From NCBI RefSeq assembly GCF_900167455.1, contig NZ_FUWJ01000003.1:328598-392597 (forward strand): a stretch of 64,000 nucleotides of DNA. The letters are read 5' to 3'. Below the pieces are notes generated by a model, which worked only from the letters and a program-made list of their open reading frames with translations, did no database searches and was not told where the DNA came from. Position 1 is the first letter of the stretch. The number at the start of each line of letters is the position of its first letter. Both the position numbers and the translations under genes were made by a program. The stretch is from Enhydrobacter aerosaccus (GTDB lineage: Bacteria; Pseudomonadota; Alphaproteobacteria; Reyranellales; Reyranellaceae). This document shows positions 1 through 8,069 of the stretch, piece by piece.

Positions 1-638
1 CGCTCGCCATCGAACATCGCGTCGATATCGAGCGCTCCGTCACCGAAGTGACGATCTACACGCTCGACACGCATGGCCTGTTCGCGCGGCTTGCCGGCGC
101 GATGGCGATCAGCGGCGCCAATATCGTCGATGCCAAGATCTTCACCCTGGCCAACGGCATGGCGCTGGACACCTTCTGGTTGCAGGACCTCGAGGGCAAG
201 CCCTTCGACGGGCCGCAGCGTCTTGCCCGGCTCGCCGCCCGCGTCGAGATCGCGCTGTCCAACCGCCTCGACATCGCCCGCGAACTCGACAGCCAGAAGA
301 GCTCGTGGCCCAAGCGCGACCGCGTCTTCACGGTCGAGCCGCGCGTTCTGATGGACAACAACGCGTCCGACACCTTCACCGTGATCGAGGTGAATGGCCG
401 CGACCGGCCAGGCTTCCTGCACATCGTCACGCGCGCCCTGACGCGCATGAACCTGCAAATCGCCACCGCGCACATCACCACCTATGGCGAGCGGGCAGTG
501 GACGTCTTCTACGTCAAGGACCTGTTCGGCCTGAAGATCGTCAACCAGGACAAGCTCAAGCAGATTGCGGAGGAGGTCGAAAAATCCATTCGCGAGTTCG
601 ACGCCCGGTTCGAACCGGTGCCGAAAGCCGCCGAATAG
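1..638 (+). CDS. glnD: GlnD, PII uridylyltransferase/uridylyl-removing enzyme (C-terminal part)
   Basis: Open at the left window edge: the reading frame runs from base 3 without a start, so only about 211 C-terminal residues are present. They hold two ACT domains in tandem. The first begins near VTIYTLDTHGLFARLAG, the second near TVIEVNGRDRPGFLHIV. These are the glutamine-sensing domains found at the end of GlnD. The whole protein (normally 850-950 residues) uridylylates and deuridylylates PII proteins (GlnB/GlnK) and so couples nitrogen status to glutamine synthetase and transcription. The nucleotidyltransferase and HD domains lie outside the window. In many alphaproteobacteria glnD sits next to mutS; here mutS is about 33 kb away and a protease gene follows glnD. 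The identification is firm because of the paired ACT domains and their sequence. Confidence 0.93.
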   Translation, partial: LAIEHRVDIERSVTEVTIYTLDTHGLFARLAGAMAISGANIVDAKIFTLANGMALDTFWLQDLEGKPFDGPQRLARLAARVEIALSNRLDIARELDSQKSSWPKRDRVFTVEPRVLMDNNASDTFTVIEVNGRDRPGFLHIVTRALTRMNLQIATAHITTYGERAVDVFYVKDLFGLKIVNQDKLKQIAEEVEKSIREFDARFEPVPKAAE

Positions 639-713
639 GCCCCTGTTCGCGCCACAATTCCGATCGAGGCTGGCGGCAACTTCATCCCTGTTCGCGCGCT
701 TTAGAGGACTGCC

Positions 714-1514
714 ATGCGTTTTCTGGCCATCCTGCTTGCCGCCCTCGTTGCCGTGTCTGTCCCGGCAACAGCCCAGATTCAGCGGGGCGCTGCGGCATCG
801 CAAGTCCTGTCGCCCCCGACCCTCGCTCCGCTGGTGCGCCGCGTCGCCCCGGCTGTCGTCAGCATCTCCATTCGCGGTCACGTCGCCATGGAGCAGAATC
901 CACTCTTCAGCGACCCGCTGTTCCGGCAGTTCTTCGGCATCCCCGAAGGACCGATCATGCACGAGATCCAGGCGGTCGGGTCAGGCGTGATCGTCGATCC
1001 GCGTCAAGGCCTCATCGTCACCAACAATCATGTCGTTGAGCATGCCGATGATATCGCCGTGACCCTTGCCGATGGACGCCAGCTCCGCGGTCGCAAGATT
1101 GGCGGCGATGCGCGGGCAGACATCGCCTTCATCCAGGTGCCACCCAACCATCTCGAATCGATCCCGTTCGGCGATGCCGACGCCCTCCAGGTCGGCGACT
1201 ACGTGATCGCCATCGGCAATCCCTTCGGCATCGGCCAGACCGTGACGCATGGCATCATCAGCGCCGTGCGCCGCACTGGCATAGGCGACGACGAACAGGA
1301 GAACTTCATCCAGACGGACGCCGCCATCAATCCCGGCAACTCCGGCGGCGCCCTGGTCGATATGAACGGCACGCTCGTCGGCATCAACACCGCGATCATC
1401 GGTCCGAGCGGCGCCAATGTGGGCATCGGCTTCGCCATCCCGGTCAATACAGTCCGGCTGGTCATGGACCGCCTGATGCGCCGCGCCGCCGCCGCGCACA
1501 ACCGATGGCAATGA
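714..1514 (+). CDS. HtrA/DegP-like periplasmic serine protease without PDZ domain
   Basis: 266 residues. Residues 1-21 form a signal peptide (hydrophobic core LAILLAALVAV, cleavage likely after ATA-Q). The rest is one chymotrypsin-fold domain with the HtrA triad: His106 in TNNHVVEH, Asp136 in ARADIAF, Ser210 in NPGNSGGAL. The frame ends about 50 residues after the catalytic serine, so the one or two PDZ domains of DegP/DegQ/DegS are absent. Proteins of this length are seen as degP-like trypsin-like proteases that probably act on misfolded periplasmic proteins. The start is supported by an AGAGGA ribosome site 5 bases before the ATG. The 75-bp gap after glnD leaves room for its own promoter. 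It converges on the CDF gene with only two bases between the stops. Catalytic function is likely; the substrate is unknown. Confidence 0.88.
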   Translation: MRFLAILLAALVAVSVPATAQIQRGAAASQVLSPPTLAPLVRRVAPAVVSISIRGHVAMEQNPLFSDPLFRQFFGIPEGPIMHEIQAVGSGVIVDPRQGLIVTNNHVVEHADDIAVTLADGRQLRGRKIGGDARADIAFIQVPPNHLESIPFGDADALQVGDYVIAIGNPFGIGQTVTHGIISAVRRTGIGDDEQENFIQTDAAINPGNSGGALVDMNGTLVGINTAIIGPSGANVGIGFAIPVNTVRLVMDRLMRRAAAAHNRWQ

Positions 1515-1516
1515 TG

Positions 1517-2449
1517 TCAGGCTACGTGCTTGGCGCATGCCTTCGGTTTCACGAACAGCGCCACCACCTCGGGATGCTTGTCGCGGATCCGCCGCTCGAG
1601 TGATACGACGCTTTGTTCGATATCGGGCGTTTTCAGTTCGTCATCGAACTCGAGATTGAGCGCTGCGAGGATCTCGTCCGGCGCAAGATGAACGGTGAAG
1701 ACGCCAGTCGCCCTTTCCACACCGGGCTCACTCGCGGCCAGTTCGATGATGGAGTTGGAAATCCGCTTGCTGGCCTGTTCGCTGATCAGCAGCTCCTTGC
1801 TTTCCCGCGCCAGGATCAGGGCCGCGACCGCCAGGACGATCCCGATCAGGATCGATGCCAACCCGTCCAGTTCCGGGATGTTCAACTGGTCGGCCGAAAA
1901 CACTCCGATCGCGGCGATCACGATACCGATGATCGCGGCCGTATCCTCGAATAGCACCATGAAGGCTGGCGGATCCTTGCTCTCATGGACGGCCTGCCAA
2001 TAGTTCCTCGTCCCCTTCCTTTCGCGAAACAGCCGAAGCGCCGTCCACCATGACGCGCCCTCGAACACGAGGGACAGAGCCAGCACGACGTAGTTCACCT
2101 CAGCGTGCTCGATCGGCTCGGGCTCGCGCATATGCATGACACCTTCGTAGATCGAAGCGCCGGCGCCCACCGCGAACAGCATCAGTGCGACCATGAAACT
2201 CCAGAAGTACAGCTCGCGGCCATATCCCAGAGGGTGCGATGGATCGGGCTTGCGTGCCGAGGCGCGATATCCGTACAGCAGCAGCAACTCGTTGCCACTA
2301 TCGACCAGGGAATGCATCCCCTCGCTCAGCATCGACGAGCTTCCGGTAAAAGTCGCGGCGCCGAACTTGGTGATGGCGACGAGGATATTTCCCGCCAGCG
2401 CCGCATAGACGGTCATCTTCGATGCCGACCGTCGATCCCTGCTTTTCAT
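1517..2449 (-). CDS. Cation diffusion facilitator family transporter
   Basis: 310 residues, inner-membrane protein of the CDF family, which exports divalent cations such as Zn2+, Fe2+ or Mn2+ in exchange for protons. There are six likely membrane segments in the first two thirds and a C-terminal cytoplasmic domain of about 90 residues. The metal site of the second helix is visible as HSLVD (His47, Asp51). The fifth helix carries FEDTAA instead of the classical HxxxD, a variant typical of the SLC30A9-like subgroup, so the metal preference cannot be read with confidence. I chose the ATG at 2449 because a GGAGG sits nine bases upstream; a GTG at 2464 in the same frame would add five residues and would use up that site. 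It is transcribed in the same direction as the small secreted protein and ppsR upstream. Confidence 0.9.
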   Translation of the reverse strand: MKSRDRRSASKMTVYAALAGNILVAITKFGAATFTGSSSMLSEGMHSLVDSGNELLLLYGYRASARKPDPSHPLGYGRELYFWSFMVALMLFAVGAGASIYEGVMHMREPEPIEHAEVNYVVLALSLVFEGASWWTALRLFRERKGTRNYWQAVHESKDPPAFMVLFEDTAAIIGIVIAAIGVFSADQLNIPELDGLASILIGIVLAVAALILARESKELLISEQASKRISNSIIELAASEPGVERATGVFTVHLAPDEILAALNLEFDDELKTPDIEQSVVSLERRIRDKHPEVVALFVKPKACAKHVA

Positions 2450-2506
2450 GGCTGTCGCCTCCACCCCCGGCTTCGAACGAAAACGCCGCTGCTCGAGCAG
2501 CCGTTG

Positions 2507-2917
2507 CTAGGGCGTCACCGACACGGGCGAAGCGCACGCGCTTCCGCCTGCGGCCTCGCAGACGATGGTGATGACCTTGCGATCTTTCACCTGATCGCAG
2601 GGCACCCCCAAGGCGCGCGAGGTATCGAGATGTTGCTGCAGGAACGCCGTCGCACCTGGAGCGATCGGAAAGAGAATCCCCTCGCGATAGGCCGACTGCA
2701 GCTCGAGGCGTCGTTCCGCGCCATCGGCCAGGGTGAGGAGAAGATCGACTTCGAGATACTCGATGGTCTGCATCGATCTGTTGTCCACGGCGAGACTGGG
2801 GACACAGCTCCCATAGAGCATCTTGTCGACACCACGATGAACTTCGATGACCGGATCGGCGGCCAGCGCCGGCCAGGCAAAGAGGAGGATCGATAGGATC
2901 GCCGGGCCGAACTGCAT
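2507..2917 (-). CDS. Small exported hypothetical protein
   Basis: 136 residues. The N-terminus (MQFGPAILSILLFAWPALAA) is a clear Sec signal peptide with an ALA-A cleavage site, so the mature protein of about 116 residues is periplasmic. Four cysteines remain in the mature part (in GSCVP, GVPCD, TIVCE and SACAS), enough for two disulfides. I do not recognise a family. The start is well supported by a GAGGGAGGG ribosome site. It lies 11 bases downstream of ppsR and 57 bases upstream of the CDF gene, all on the minus strand, so these three may be cotranscribed. No function is proposed. Confidence 0.75.
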   Translation of the reverse strand: MQFGPAILSILLFAWPALAADPVIEVHRGVDKMLYGSCVPSLAVDNRSMQTIEYLEVDLLLTLADGAERRLELQSAYREGILFPIAPGATAFLQQHLDTSRALGVPCDQVKDRKVITIVCEAAGGSACASPVSVTP

Positions 2918-2928
2918 TGCGCCCTCCC

Positions 2929-3777
2929 TCAGGGCGTCGAGGCTTCTCCCGCCTGTAGGCGCCGTTCGCGCCGCACATTCAACATCTGAAGGATCGCCGC
3001 AGCGGTTTCCTCGATCGATCGCCGCGTGACATCGATCGTCGCCCATTGCCGCCGGGCATAGAGGCGTCGCGCGTCCTGGATTTCGCGCTGGACCTGCTCC
3101 ATGTCCGTGTACTCGGTCTCGGTATCCTGCTGCAGCAGCCGCAATCTGTTCACACGGATCTGCACCAGCCGCTCGGGATCGGTGATCAACCCCACGACCA
3201 GCGGCCGCGTTGCCGCTTCCAGTTCCGGCGGCGGCGGGACCGACGGCACCAGCGGGATATTGGCGGCGCGAACGCCGCGATTGGCCAGATAGACGCAAGT
3301 CGGCGTCTTCGAGGTCCGCGACGGCCCGACCAGGACCACGTCGGCATCGTCGAGGTCGTGCGTGGATTGCCCATCATCGTGCGCCAGCGTGTAGTGCATC
3401 GCATCGATACGGTCGAAATAGCCATCGTCGAGCTGATGCTGGCGGCCCGGCCACTGCTCGCTCTTCGAGTGAAAATGAACGGCCAGGACACTCATCACCT
3501 GATCGAGCACGCCCACGCAGGGAAGCTGCAGGCGGCGGCAATGATCTCGCACGCAGTCGCGCAATTCCGGATCGACCAGCGTGTAGAGCACAGGGCCGCG
3601 ATCGCGCTCGACCGCCTGCATGACCTTTTCCATCTGCCCTTTGGTGCGCACCAGGGACCACACATGTTCCTGGACGAACACGCCCTCATATTGCACCAGG
3701 CAGGCGCGGGCCACGCTCGACACGGTCTCGCCGGTCGAGTCGGACACCAGATGGACATGGAAATTTCGGTTGGCCAC
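2929..3777 (-). CDS. ppsR: PpsR/PDRP, bifunctional kinase-pyrophosphorylase regulating PEP synthase or PPDK
   Basis: 282 residues, the usual length of the DUF299 family. These cytoplasmic enzymes inactivate pyruvate phosphate dikinase or PEP synthase by ADP-dependent phosphorylation of a threonine and reactivate it by phosphorolysis. The N-terminus NFHVHLVSDSTGETV and the P-loop-like GPSRTSKTPT in the middle are the family hallmarks, followed by PLV-GLITDPERLVQIR. Translation starts with GTG at 3777. The gene is divergent from hemE across a 321-bp spacer. In Caulobacter and related bacteria the DUF299 gene and hemE lie on either side of the replication origin, which makes this spacer of interest. 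Whether the target is PPDK or PpsA cannot be decided here, as neither gene is in the window. Confidence 0.95.
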   Translation of the reverse strand: MANRNFHVHLVSDSTGETVSSVARACLVQYEGVFVQEHVWSLVRTKGQMEKVMQAVERDRGPVLYTLVDPELRDCVRDHCRRLQLPCVGVLDQVMSVLAVHFHSKSEQWPGRQHQLDDGYFDRIDAMHYTLAHDDGQSTHDLDDADVVLVGPSRTSKTPTCVYLANRGVRAANIPLVPSVPPPPELEAATRPLVVGLITDPERLVQIRVNRLRLLQQDTETEYTDMEQVQREIQDARRLYARRQWATIDVTRRSIEETAAAILQMLNVRRERRLQAGEASTP

Positions 3778-4098
3778 GTCTCAACTTACTCCACAGCGGT
3801 CCGGGGAGAAATCCGGTTTCGCGGTAGCAAAACGGGGACAAGGGCACCTCTTTTCCCATCGGGCCCGGTTTGGGACCCGACTCGCCTGCCCCATCCCGTT
3901 CGTCATCCCCTCCGGATAAGATGAAATGAATGGTCTGCGAATCGGGAAGAAACGTATCCAGAGCTCATGAACCGCGCTTTTCCGATCCACAGCCGCCTGG
4001 GGACCACTGTCTAATCATGCTGATCCCCATGCTCCACACGCTCAACGACTCCTACAACCTATTATGAAAGAGTAAGAGGAAGGCATGAGGGGACGAAC
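3778..4098. other. ppsR-hemE divergent intergenic region, candidate replication-origin site
   Basis: This 321-bp gap holds no credible gene. It contains five nonamers that each match seven of nine positions of the DnaA box TTATCCACA: TACTCCACA at 3787, CGATCCACA at 3983, TGCTCCACA at 4030, GTATCCAGA at 3954 and, on the other strand, TTATCCGGA at 3911-3919. The end near hemE (4050-4075) is comparatively AT-rich and includes TATTAT at 4060, which could equally be a hemE -10 element. The position matches the Caulobacter origin, which lies beside hemE. No perfect DnaA box and no TTAA-N7-TTAA CtrA site was seen. At a minimum this is the promoter region for both genes; the origin role is inference. 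Confidence 0.4.
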
Positions 4099-5142
4099 TT
4101 GAGCCACGGGAAATTTCTGGCCACGCTAGCCGGGACGCGCTTTCCGACGCCACCGATCTGGCTGATGCGTCAGGCCGGCCGGTACCTACCGGAGTATCGT
4201 GCCGTCCGGGCCACCACGCGTTCGTTCCTCGATTTCTGTTACACGCCCGACAAGGCGGTCGAGGTCACTTTGCAGCCGATCCGTCGCTTTGGACTCGATG
4301 CGGCGATCATCTTTTCCGACATCCTCGTCGTGCCGCATGCACTTGGCCAAAAAGTCTGGTTCGAGGAAGGCGAAGGACCGAAGCTTGAAGCGCTGACCGA
4401 CCCGGTGCAGTTCGGGCAGTTGTCTCGCGCCCGGCTGGCCGATCATCTGGCTCCGGTCTACCAGGCCATCACGGCAACGCGGGCCGCCTTGCCGCGCGAG
4501 ACTGCCTTGCTGGGCTTTGCCGGCGCGCCTTTCACCCTTGCCTGCTACATGATCGAGGGAGCCGGCAGCCGTGACTTCGCCAAGGTGAAGCTCTGGGCCT
4601 ATCGTCATCCCGATTCCTTTGGTCTGCTGATCGATCTTCTCGTCGAGGCGATCGTCGATCATCTGGCCTATCAGGTCGAAGCCGGTGCAGACGCCGTCCA
4701 ACTGTTCGACTCCTGGGCGGGTGTCCTGCCCGAGGAGCAGCTCTTCAGCTGGTCGCTCGAACCGATGATCCGGATTGCGCACGCTCTCCATGCGCGCCAT
4801 CCCAAAGTGCCGATCATTGCCTTTCCCCGCGCGGTCGGTCCTGCGGCGTTGATGTATCGCCGGCCGGACGCATTCGCAGCTCTGTCGATCGATACCGGCA
4901 TCGGCGCGCATTGGGCCATGCAGGAACTGCAGCCGCATATCTGCCTCCAGGGCAATCTCGATCCCCTGATGCTGGTCGCCGGCGGACCGGCGCTCGAACG
5001 CGAGGCGCACCGTATCCTGAACAAGCTCGGTCACGGTTCCTTTGTCTTCAATCTCGGCCACGGTGTGGTGCCCCAGACACCGCCCGAGCATGTGGCACAG
5101 CTCGTCGATATCGTGCGCCACTGGAAGCCTTCTTCCTCGTGA
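4099..5142 (+). CDS. hemE: Uroporphyrinogen decarboxylase
   Basis: 347 residues, standard length. The cytoplasmic enzyme removes four carboxyl groups from uroporphyrinogen III to give coproporphyrinogen III in heme synthesis. The N-terminal signature PPIWLMRQAGRYLPEYR and the second signature GFAGAPFTLACYMIEG are intact, as is the loop with FSDILVVPHALG that carries the catalytic aspartate. The start is TTG at 4099, 5 bases after a GAGGGGA. An ATG at 4085 is in another frame and stops after five codons, so it cannot be the start. It is followed 10 bases later by hemH and then hemJ, forming one operon for the last steps of heme synthesis. Confidence 0.97.
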   Translation: MSHGKFLATLAGTRFPTPPIWLMRQAGRYLPEYRAVRATTRSFLDFCYTPDKAVEVTLQPIRRFGLDAAIIFSDILVVPHALGQKVWFEEGEGPKLEALTDPVQFGQLSRARLADHLAPVYQAITATRAALPRETALLGFAGAPFTLACYMIEGAGSRDFAKVKLWAYRHPDSFGLLIDLLVEAIVDHLAYQVEAGADAVQLFDSWAGVLPEEQLFSWSLEPMIRIAHALHARHPKVPIIAFPRAVGPAALMYRRPDAFAALSIDTGIGAHWAMQELQPHICLQGNLDPLMLVAGGPALEREAHRILNKLGHGSFVFNLGHGVVPQTPPEHVAQLVDIVRHWKPSSS

Positions 5143-5152
5143 GCGACCAGCC

Positions 5153-6112
5153 ATGAAGATCGCCATCATCCTGTTCAATCTGGGCGGCCCGGATTCGCTC
5201 GAAGCGGTGCAGCCCTTCCTGCGCAACCTCTTCAGCGATCCGGCAATCATCACGCTGCCATCCTGGCTGCGCTTGCCGTTGGCCCATTTCATTTCCAAGC
5301 GGCGCGCGCCCAAGGCGCTGGGCATCTATGAGCAGATCGGCGGCGGCTCTCCGATCCTGGGGCAAACCGAGGCGCAGGCTCGCGCGCTCGAAGAGGCATT
5401 GAGCCAGGGCAATCACCATGAATGGCGCGGTTATGTGTGCATGCGCTACTGGCATCCCCTGACCGACGCCGTCGTCAAATCGGTAGCGCGCTTTGCCCCC
5501 GACCGTATTGTCCTGCTGCCGCTCTATCCGCAATTCTCGACCACCACCACCGCCTCTTCGTTCCGGGCTTGGCACAAGGTCGCTCATTTCAAGACGCCGA
5601 CCCGCACTGTCGAGAGCTATCCCGTGGAACCCGGGTTCATCGCCGCATCGGTGGAACTCGTGAAGCAGGGGCTGTCGGAAGTCGGCGCTGCTCCGAGACG
5701 CGTGCTCTTCTCGGCGCATGGCTTGCCGGAAAAAGTAATCAAGGCAGGAGATCCATACCAACGGCAGGTCGAACAGACCGCCGAAGCGATTGCGTCACAA
5801 CTCGGCGGAGTCGATTGGACGGTCTGCTATCAGAGCCGCGTCGGACCTTTGAAATGGATCGGTCCTTCCACCGATGCCGAGATCGCGCGTGCCGGCGCCG
5901 ACAAGGTCGGGGTGGTCCTCTATCCTCTTTCCTTCGTGTCCGAACATTCGGAAACGTTGGTGGAACTCGACATCGAATATCGCCATCTTGCCGACAAGGC
6001 GGGTGTTCCCAAGTATGTGCGCGTCCCAACCGTGGGCACGCATCCGCAGTTCATCGCGGGCCTCGCCAACCTCGTGCGAGCCGCGCTCGCCGAACATGAG
6101 GAGATGGCGTGA
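5153..6112 (+). CDS. hemH: Ferrochelatase
   Basis: 319 residues. It inserts Fe2+ into protoporphyrin IX (or into coproporphyrin III in other lineages). The start is the ATG opening MKIAIILFNLGGPDS, the usual ferrochelatase N-terminus, even though the frame is open further upstream inside hemE. The catalytic histidine lies in FSAHGLPEK, and the QSRVGPLKWIGPST motif and the late EHSETLVELD motif with its conserved glutamate are present. The stop codon overlaps the start of hemJ as TGATG, which implies translational coupling. Together with HemJ this fits the classical protoporphyrin-dependent branch. Confidence 0.96.
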   Translation: MKIAIILFNLGGPDSLEAVQPFLRNLFSDPAIITLPSWLRLPLAHFISKRRAPKALGIYEQIGGGSPILGQTEAQARALEEALSQGNHHEWRGYVCMRYWHPLTDAVVKSVARFAPDRIVLLPLYPQFSTTTTASSFRAWHKVAHFKTPTRTVESYPVEPGFIAASVELVKQGLSEVGAAPRRVLFSAHGLPEKVIKAGDPYQRQVEQTAEAIASQLGGVDWTVCYQSRVGPLKWIGPSTDAEIARAGADKVGVVLYPLSFVSEHSETLVELDIEYRHLADKAGVPKYVRVPTVGTHPQFIAGLANLVRAALAEHEEMA

Positions 6113-6537
6113 TGCTCTACAATGTCTTGAAGGCGCTCCACATCATCGCGGTTATTGCGTGGATGGCAGGCCTTCTCTATCTGCCACGCCTGTTCGTCTA
6201 TCACGCGGCCGTCGAGAAGGGTTCGGCCCAGAGCGAGACCTTCAAGATCATGGAGCGCCGCCTGCTGCGCGGCATCATGAACCCGGCGATGGTGCTGGTC
6301 TGGATCTTCGGCCTGCTCGTGGTGTGGCAAGGAAGCTGGTGGCATGCTGGCTGGTGGCACGCCAAATTCGCGCTCGCGATCGTGCTCACCGTCGTGCACC
6401 ACTTCTATTCGCGGTGGCGCAAGGATTTCGCCGCAGACCGCAATACGCGGCCCGCGAGCTTCTATCGCTGGTGGAACGAGGTCCCGACCGTCCTGATGAT
6501 CGCCATCGTCTTCCTGGCGGTTCTCAAGCCGTTCTGA
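6112..6537 (+). CDS. hemJ: HemJ, membrane protoporphyrinogen IX oxidase
   Basis: 141 residues from the ATG at 6112; a GTG three bases earlier would add one residue. This is the HemJ (UPF0093/TIGR00701) family, which oxidises protoporphyrinogen IX to protoporphyrin IX and replaces HemG or HemY-type oxidases in most alphaproteobacteria. Four hydrophobic segments are visible. The first carries the conserved histidine in LKALHIIAVIAWMAGLLYLP. A tryptophan- and histidine-rich stretch (WWHAGWWHAKF) follows the second helix, and the conserved WNE lies near the C-terminus. The start overlaps the hemH stop by one base. The 3' end overlaps the convergent MATE gene by 14 bases. Confidence 0.95.
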   Translation: MLYNVLKALHIIAVIAWMAGLLYLPRLFVYHAAVEKGSAQSETFKIMERRLLRGIMNPAMVLVWIFGLLVVWQGSWWHAGWWHAKFALAIVLTVVHHFYSRWRKDFAADRNTRPASFYRWWNEVPTVLMIAIVFLAVLKPF

Positions 6538-7963
6538 CGTGCCATCCGGCGCGCCGGAAGATCGCCAGGGAGGCGAAGCCGGCATAGACGACGAACGAAA
6601 GCGCGACGATGGCCGATACTGTTCCCATGCCGGCGCCGAGAAACGTTACCGCCAACCAGGAAAGCCCAGCCGCCGTCAGCAGGCGACCGGAGACGGCAAC
6701 GGAGGGCCAGAAGACGAGGTTGGCTCCCTGGCCGGCAAAGGACACAACGAAGCCGAAGCCGAACAGCCCATAGACGACGCCGACGATCCGCAGGTAGGTC
6801 GTTCCCGCCTCGAGCGCTGCCGGATCGTGCGTGAACAGGGTGAGCCAGAGCGATGGGGCAATGGCTGCCACCAGCCCGATCAGTTCGGTGACGCCAACAC
6901 CGATCAGGGCCGAGATCCAGGCGATATGGCGGGCGCGTGCGCCGTTGCCGGCGCCGATATTGATACCGACCATGGTGAGCACTGCGGAGGAAAGCCCGAA
7001 CAGGACGGGGATCATCACATAGTCGAGCCGTGAAGCGGTTCCGTAGCCAGCCAGCGCCGCGGTGCCGAACAGGCCGACAGCGCCGGTGACCAGGATCACG
7101 CAGAGGTTCGTCTGCAGGGCGTTGATGGCGGTCGGCAGTCCGACTCTCAGAATGTCGGCGAACAGCCGCCATTGCAGACGCGCCAGGCCAAGCGTCAAGC
7201 CGGATCGCCCCGAGCGCATGTACCCCAGCATGATCAGCAGGGCGCCGGTGTAATAGGCGCCGAAGGCGATGCCCGCACCGGCGATGCCCAGACGAGGAAT
7301 CGGGCCGAACCCGAAGATCAATGCCGGCGAGGCCGGAATCATGACGAGGGCGCCGACAAGCGTGACCAGAGCCGGTACCTTCACGTTGCCCGAGCCACGC
7401 AGGGCCGCAGCGAACATGTTCACGATCCAGACCGCAATTGCGCCGGCGAACAGCCAGTTTGAATACTTCAAGGCTGCGGTCAGTGAGGCATCGTGGCCTC
7501 CCAGCGCGGCATAGAGGGCCGGGCCGCCCAGCCAGGCGCCGGCGGTGAACAGGGCGCCGAAGAACACCGCCAGCACGGTGGCATGGAATACCAGCGCGTC
7601 GGCGTCATGATGCCGTCCTGCGCCGATCGCCCGCGCTACGGCCGAGGCCACGCCGCTGCCGATTCCGCCGTTGGACATCGTGGTCATGAGCATGAAGATC
7701 GGAAAGACGAGGGCAACGCCTGCCAGGGCGTCGGTGCCGAGAAAGCCCACGTAATAGGTCTCGGCGATGCCGACGGCCGTCTGGGCCACCATCACGCCGA
7801 TCGTCGGCAGGGCAAGTCGGGTGAGGGTGGGAACGATCGGACCTTCCAACATGAGCGTCCGGACCCGCGCCTTGCGCTCGGCGCCAGCGGTGCTGACAGG
7901 CTTTGCGAGTGCCGGTCCGACTGCAGGACCAGCGTCATCGGCAAGGGCGGCGACGTCGGACAT
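6524..7963 (-). CDS. MATE family efflux transporter
   Basis: 479 residues with twelve predicted membrane segments in two related halves, as in Na+ or H+ coupled multidrug and toxin extrusion proteins. The N-terminal helix region reads VPTLTRLALPTIGVMVAQTAVGIAE and the second half restarts near LFADILRVGLPTAINALQ; the paired GLPT/ALPT repeats are the MATE pattern. The start MSDVAAL at 7963 has a GGAG eight bases upstream; a possible upstream start at 7984 lacks this. It is divergent from an HxlR regulator gene 106 bp away, the usual arrangement for a regulator and its exporter. The substrate is unknown. Confidence 0.92.
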   Translation of the reverse strand: MSDVAALADDAGPAVGPALAKPVSTAGAERKARVRTLMLEGPIVPTLTRLALPTIGVMVAQTAVGIAETYYVGFLGTDALAGVALVFPIFMLMTTMSNGGIGSGVASAVARAIGAGRHHDADALVFHATVLAVFFGALFTAGAWLGGPALYAALGGHDASLTAALKYSNWLFAGAIAVWIVNMFAAALRGSGNVKVPALVTLVGALVMIPASPALIFGFGPIPRLGIAGAGIAFGAYYTGALLIMLGYMRSGRSGLTLGLARLQWRLFADILRVGLPTAINALQTNLCVILVTGAVGLFGTAALAGYGTASRLDYVMIPVLFGLSSAVLTMVGINIGAGNGARARHIAWISALIGVGVTELIGLVAAIAPSLWLTLFTHDPAALEAGTTYLRIVGVVYGLFGFGFVVSFAGQGANLVFWPSVAVSGRLLTAAGLSWLAVTFLGAGMGTVSAIVALSFVVYAGFASLAIFRRAGWHVRTA

Positions 7964-8002
7964 CGGCGTACTCCTTCCCGGCACAGATCGACCGGTTTCA
8001 TA

Positions 8003-8055
8003 ATGGAACTACTTGGAGCCTAGCCCGGGCCTGTTCTATGATGCAACTACGCTTG
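8003..8055. promoter_or_regulatory. Divergent promoter/operator between MATE exporter and HxlR regulator
   Basis: A plausible sigma-70 promoter for the regulator is TTGGAG (8013-8018), an 18-base spacer and TATGAT (8037-8042). Two similar words overlap it: ATGGAACTACTTGG at 8003-8016 and ATGCAACTACGCTTG at 8041-8055, both with AACTAC followed by a TTG, spaced about 38 bases. Direct copies flanking a promoter are a reasonable operator for a dimeric HxlR protein, but there is no independent proof. Confidence 0.35.
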
Positions 8056-8069
8056 CAAGAGGTTATCTC

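Noticed and set aside
4085..4102. ATG at 4085 as the hemE start
   Set aside because: It is out of frame with hemE and meets a TGA after five codons; TTG at 4099 fits the protein.
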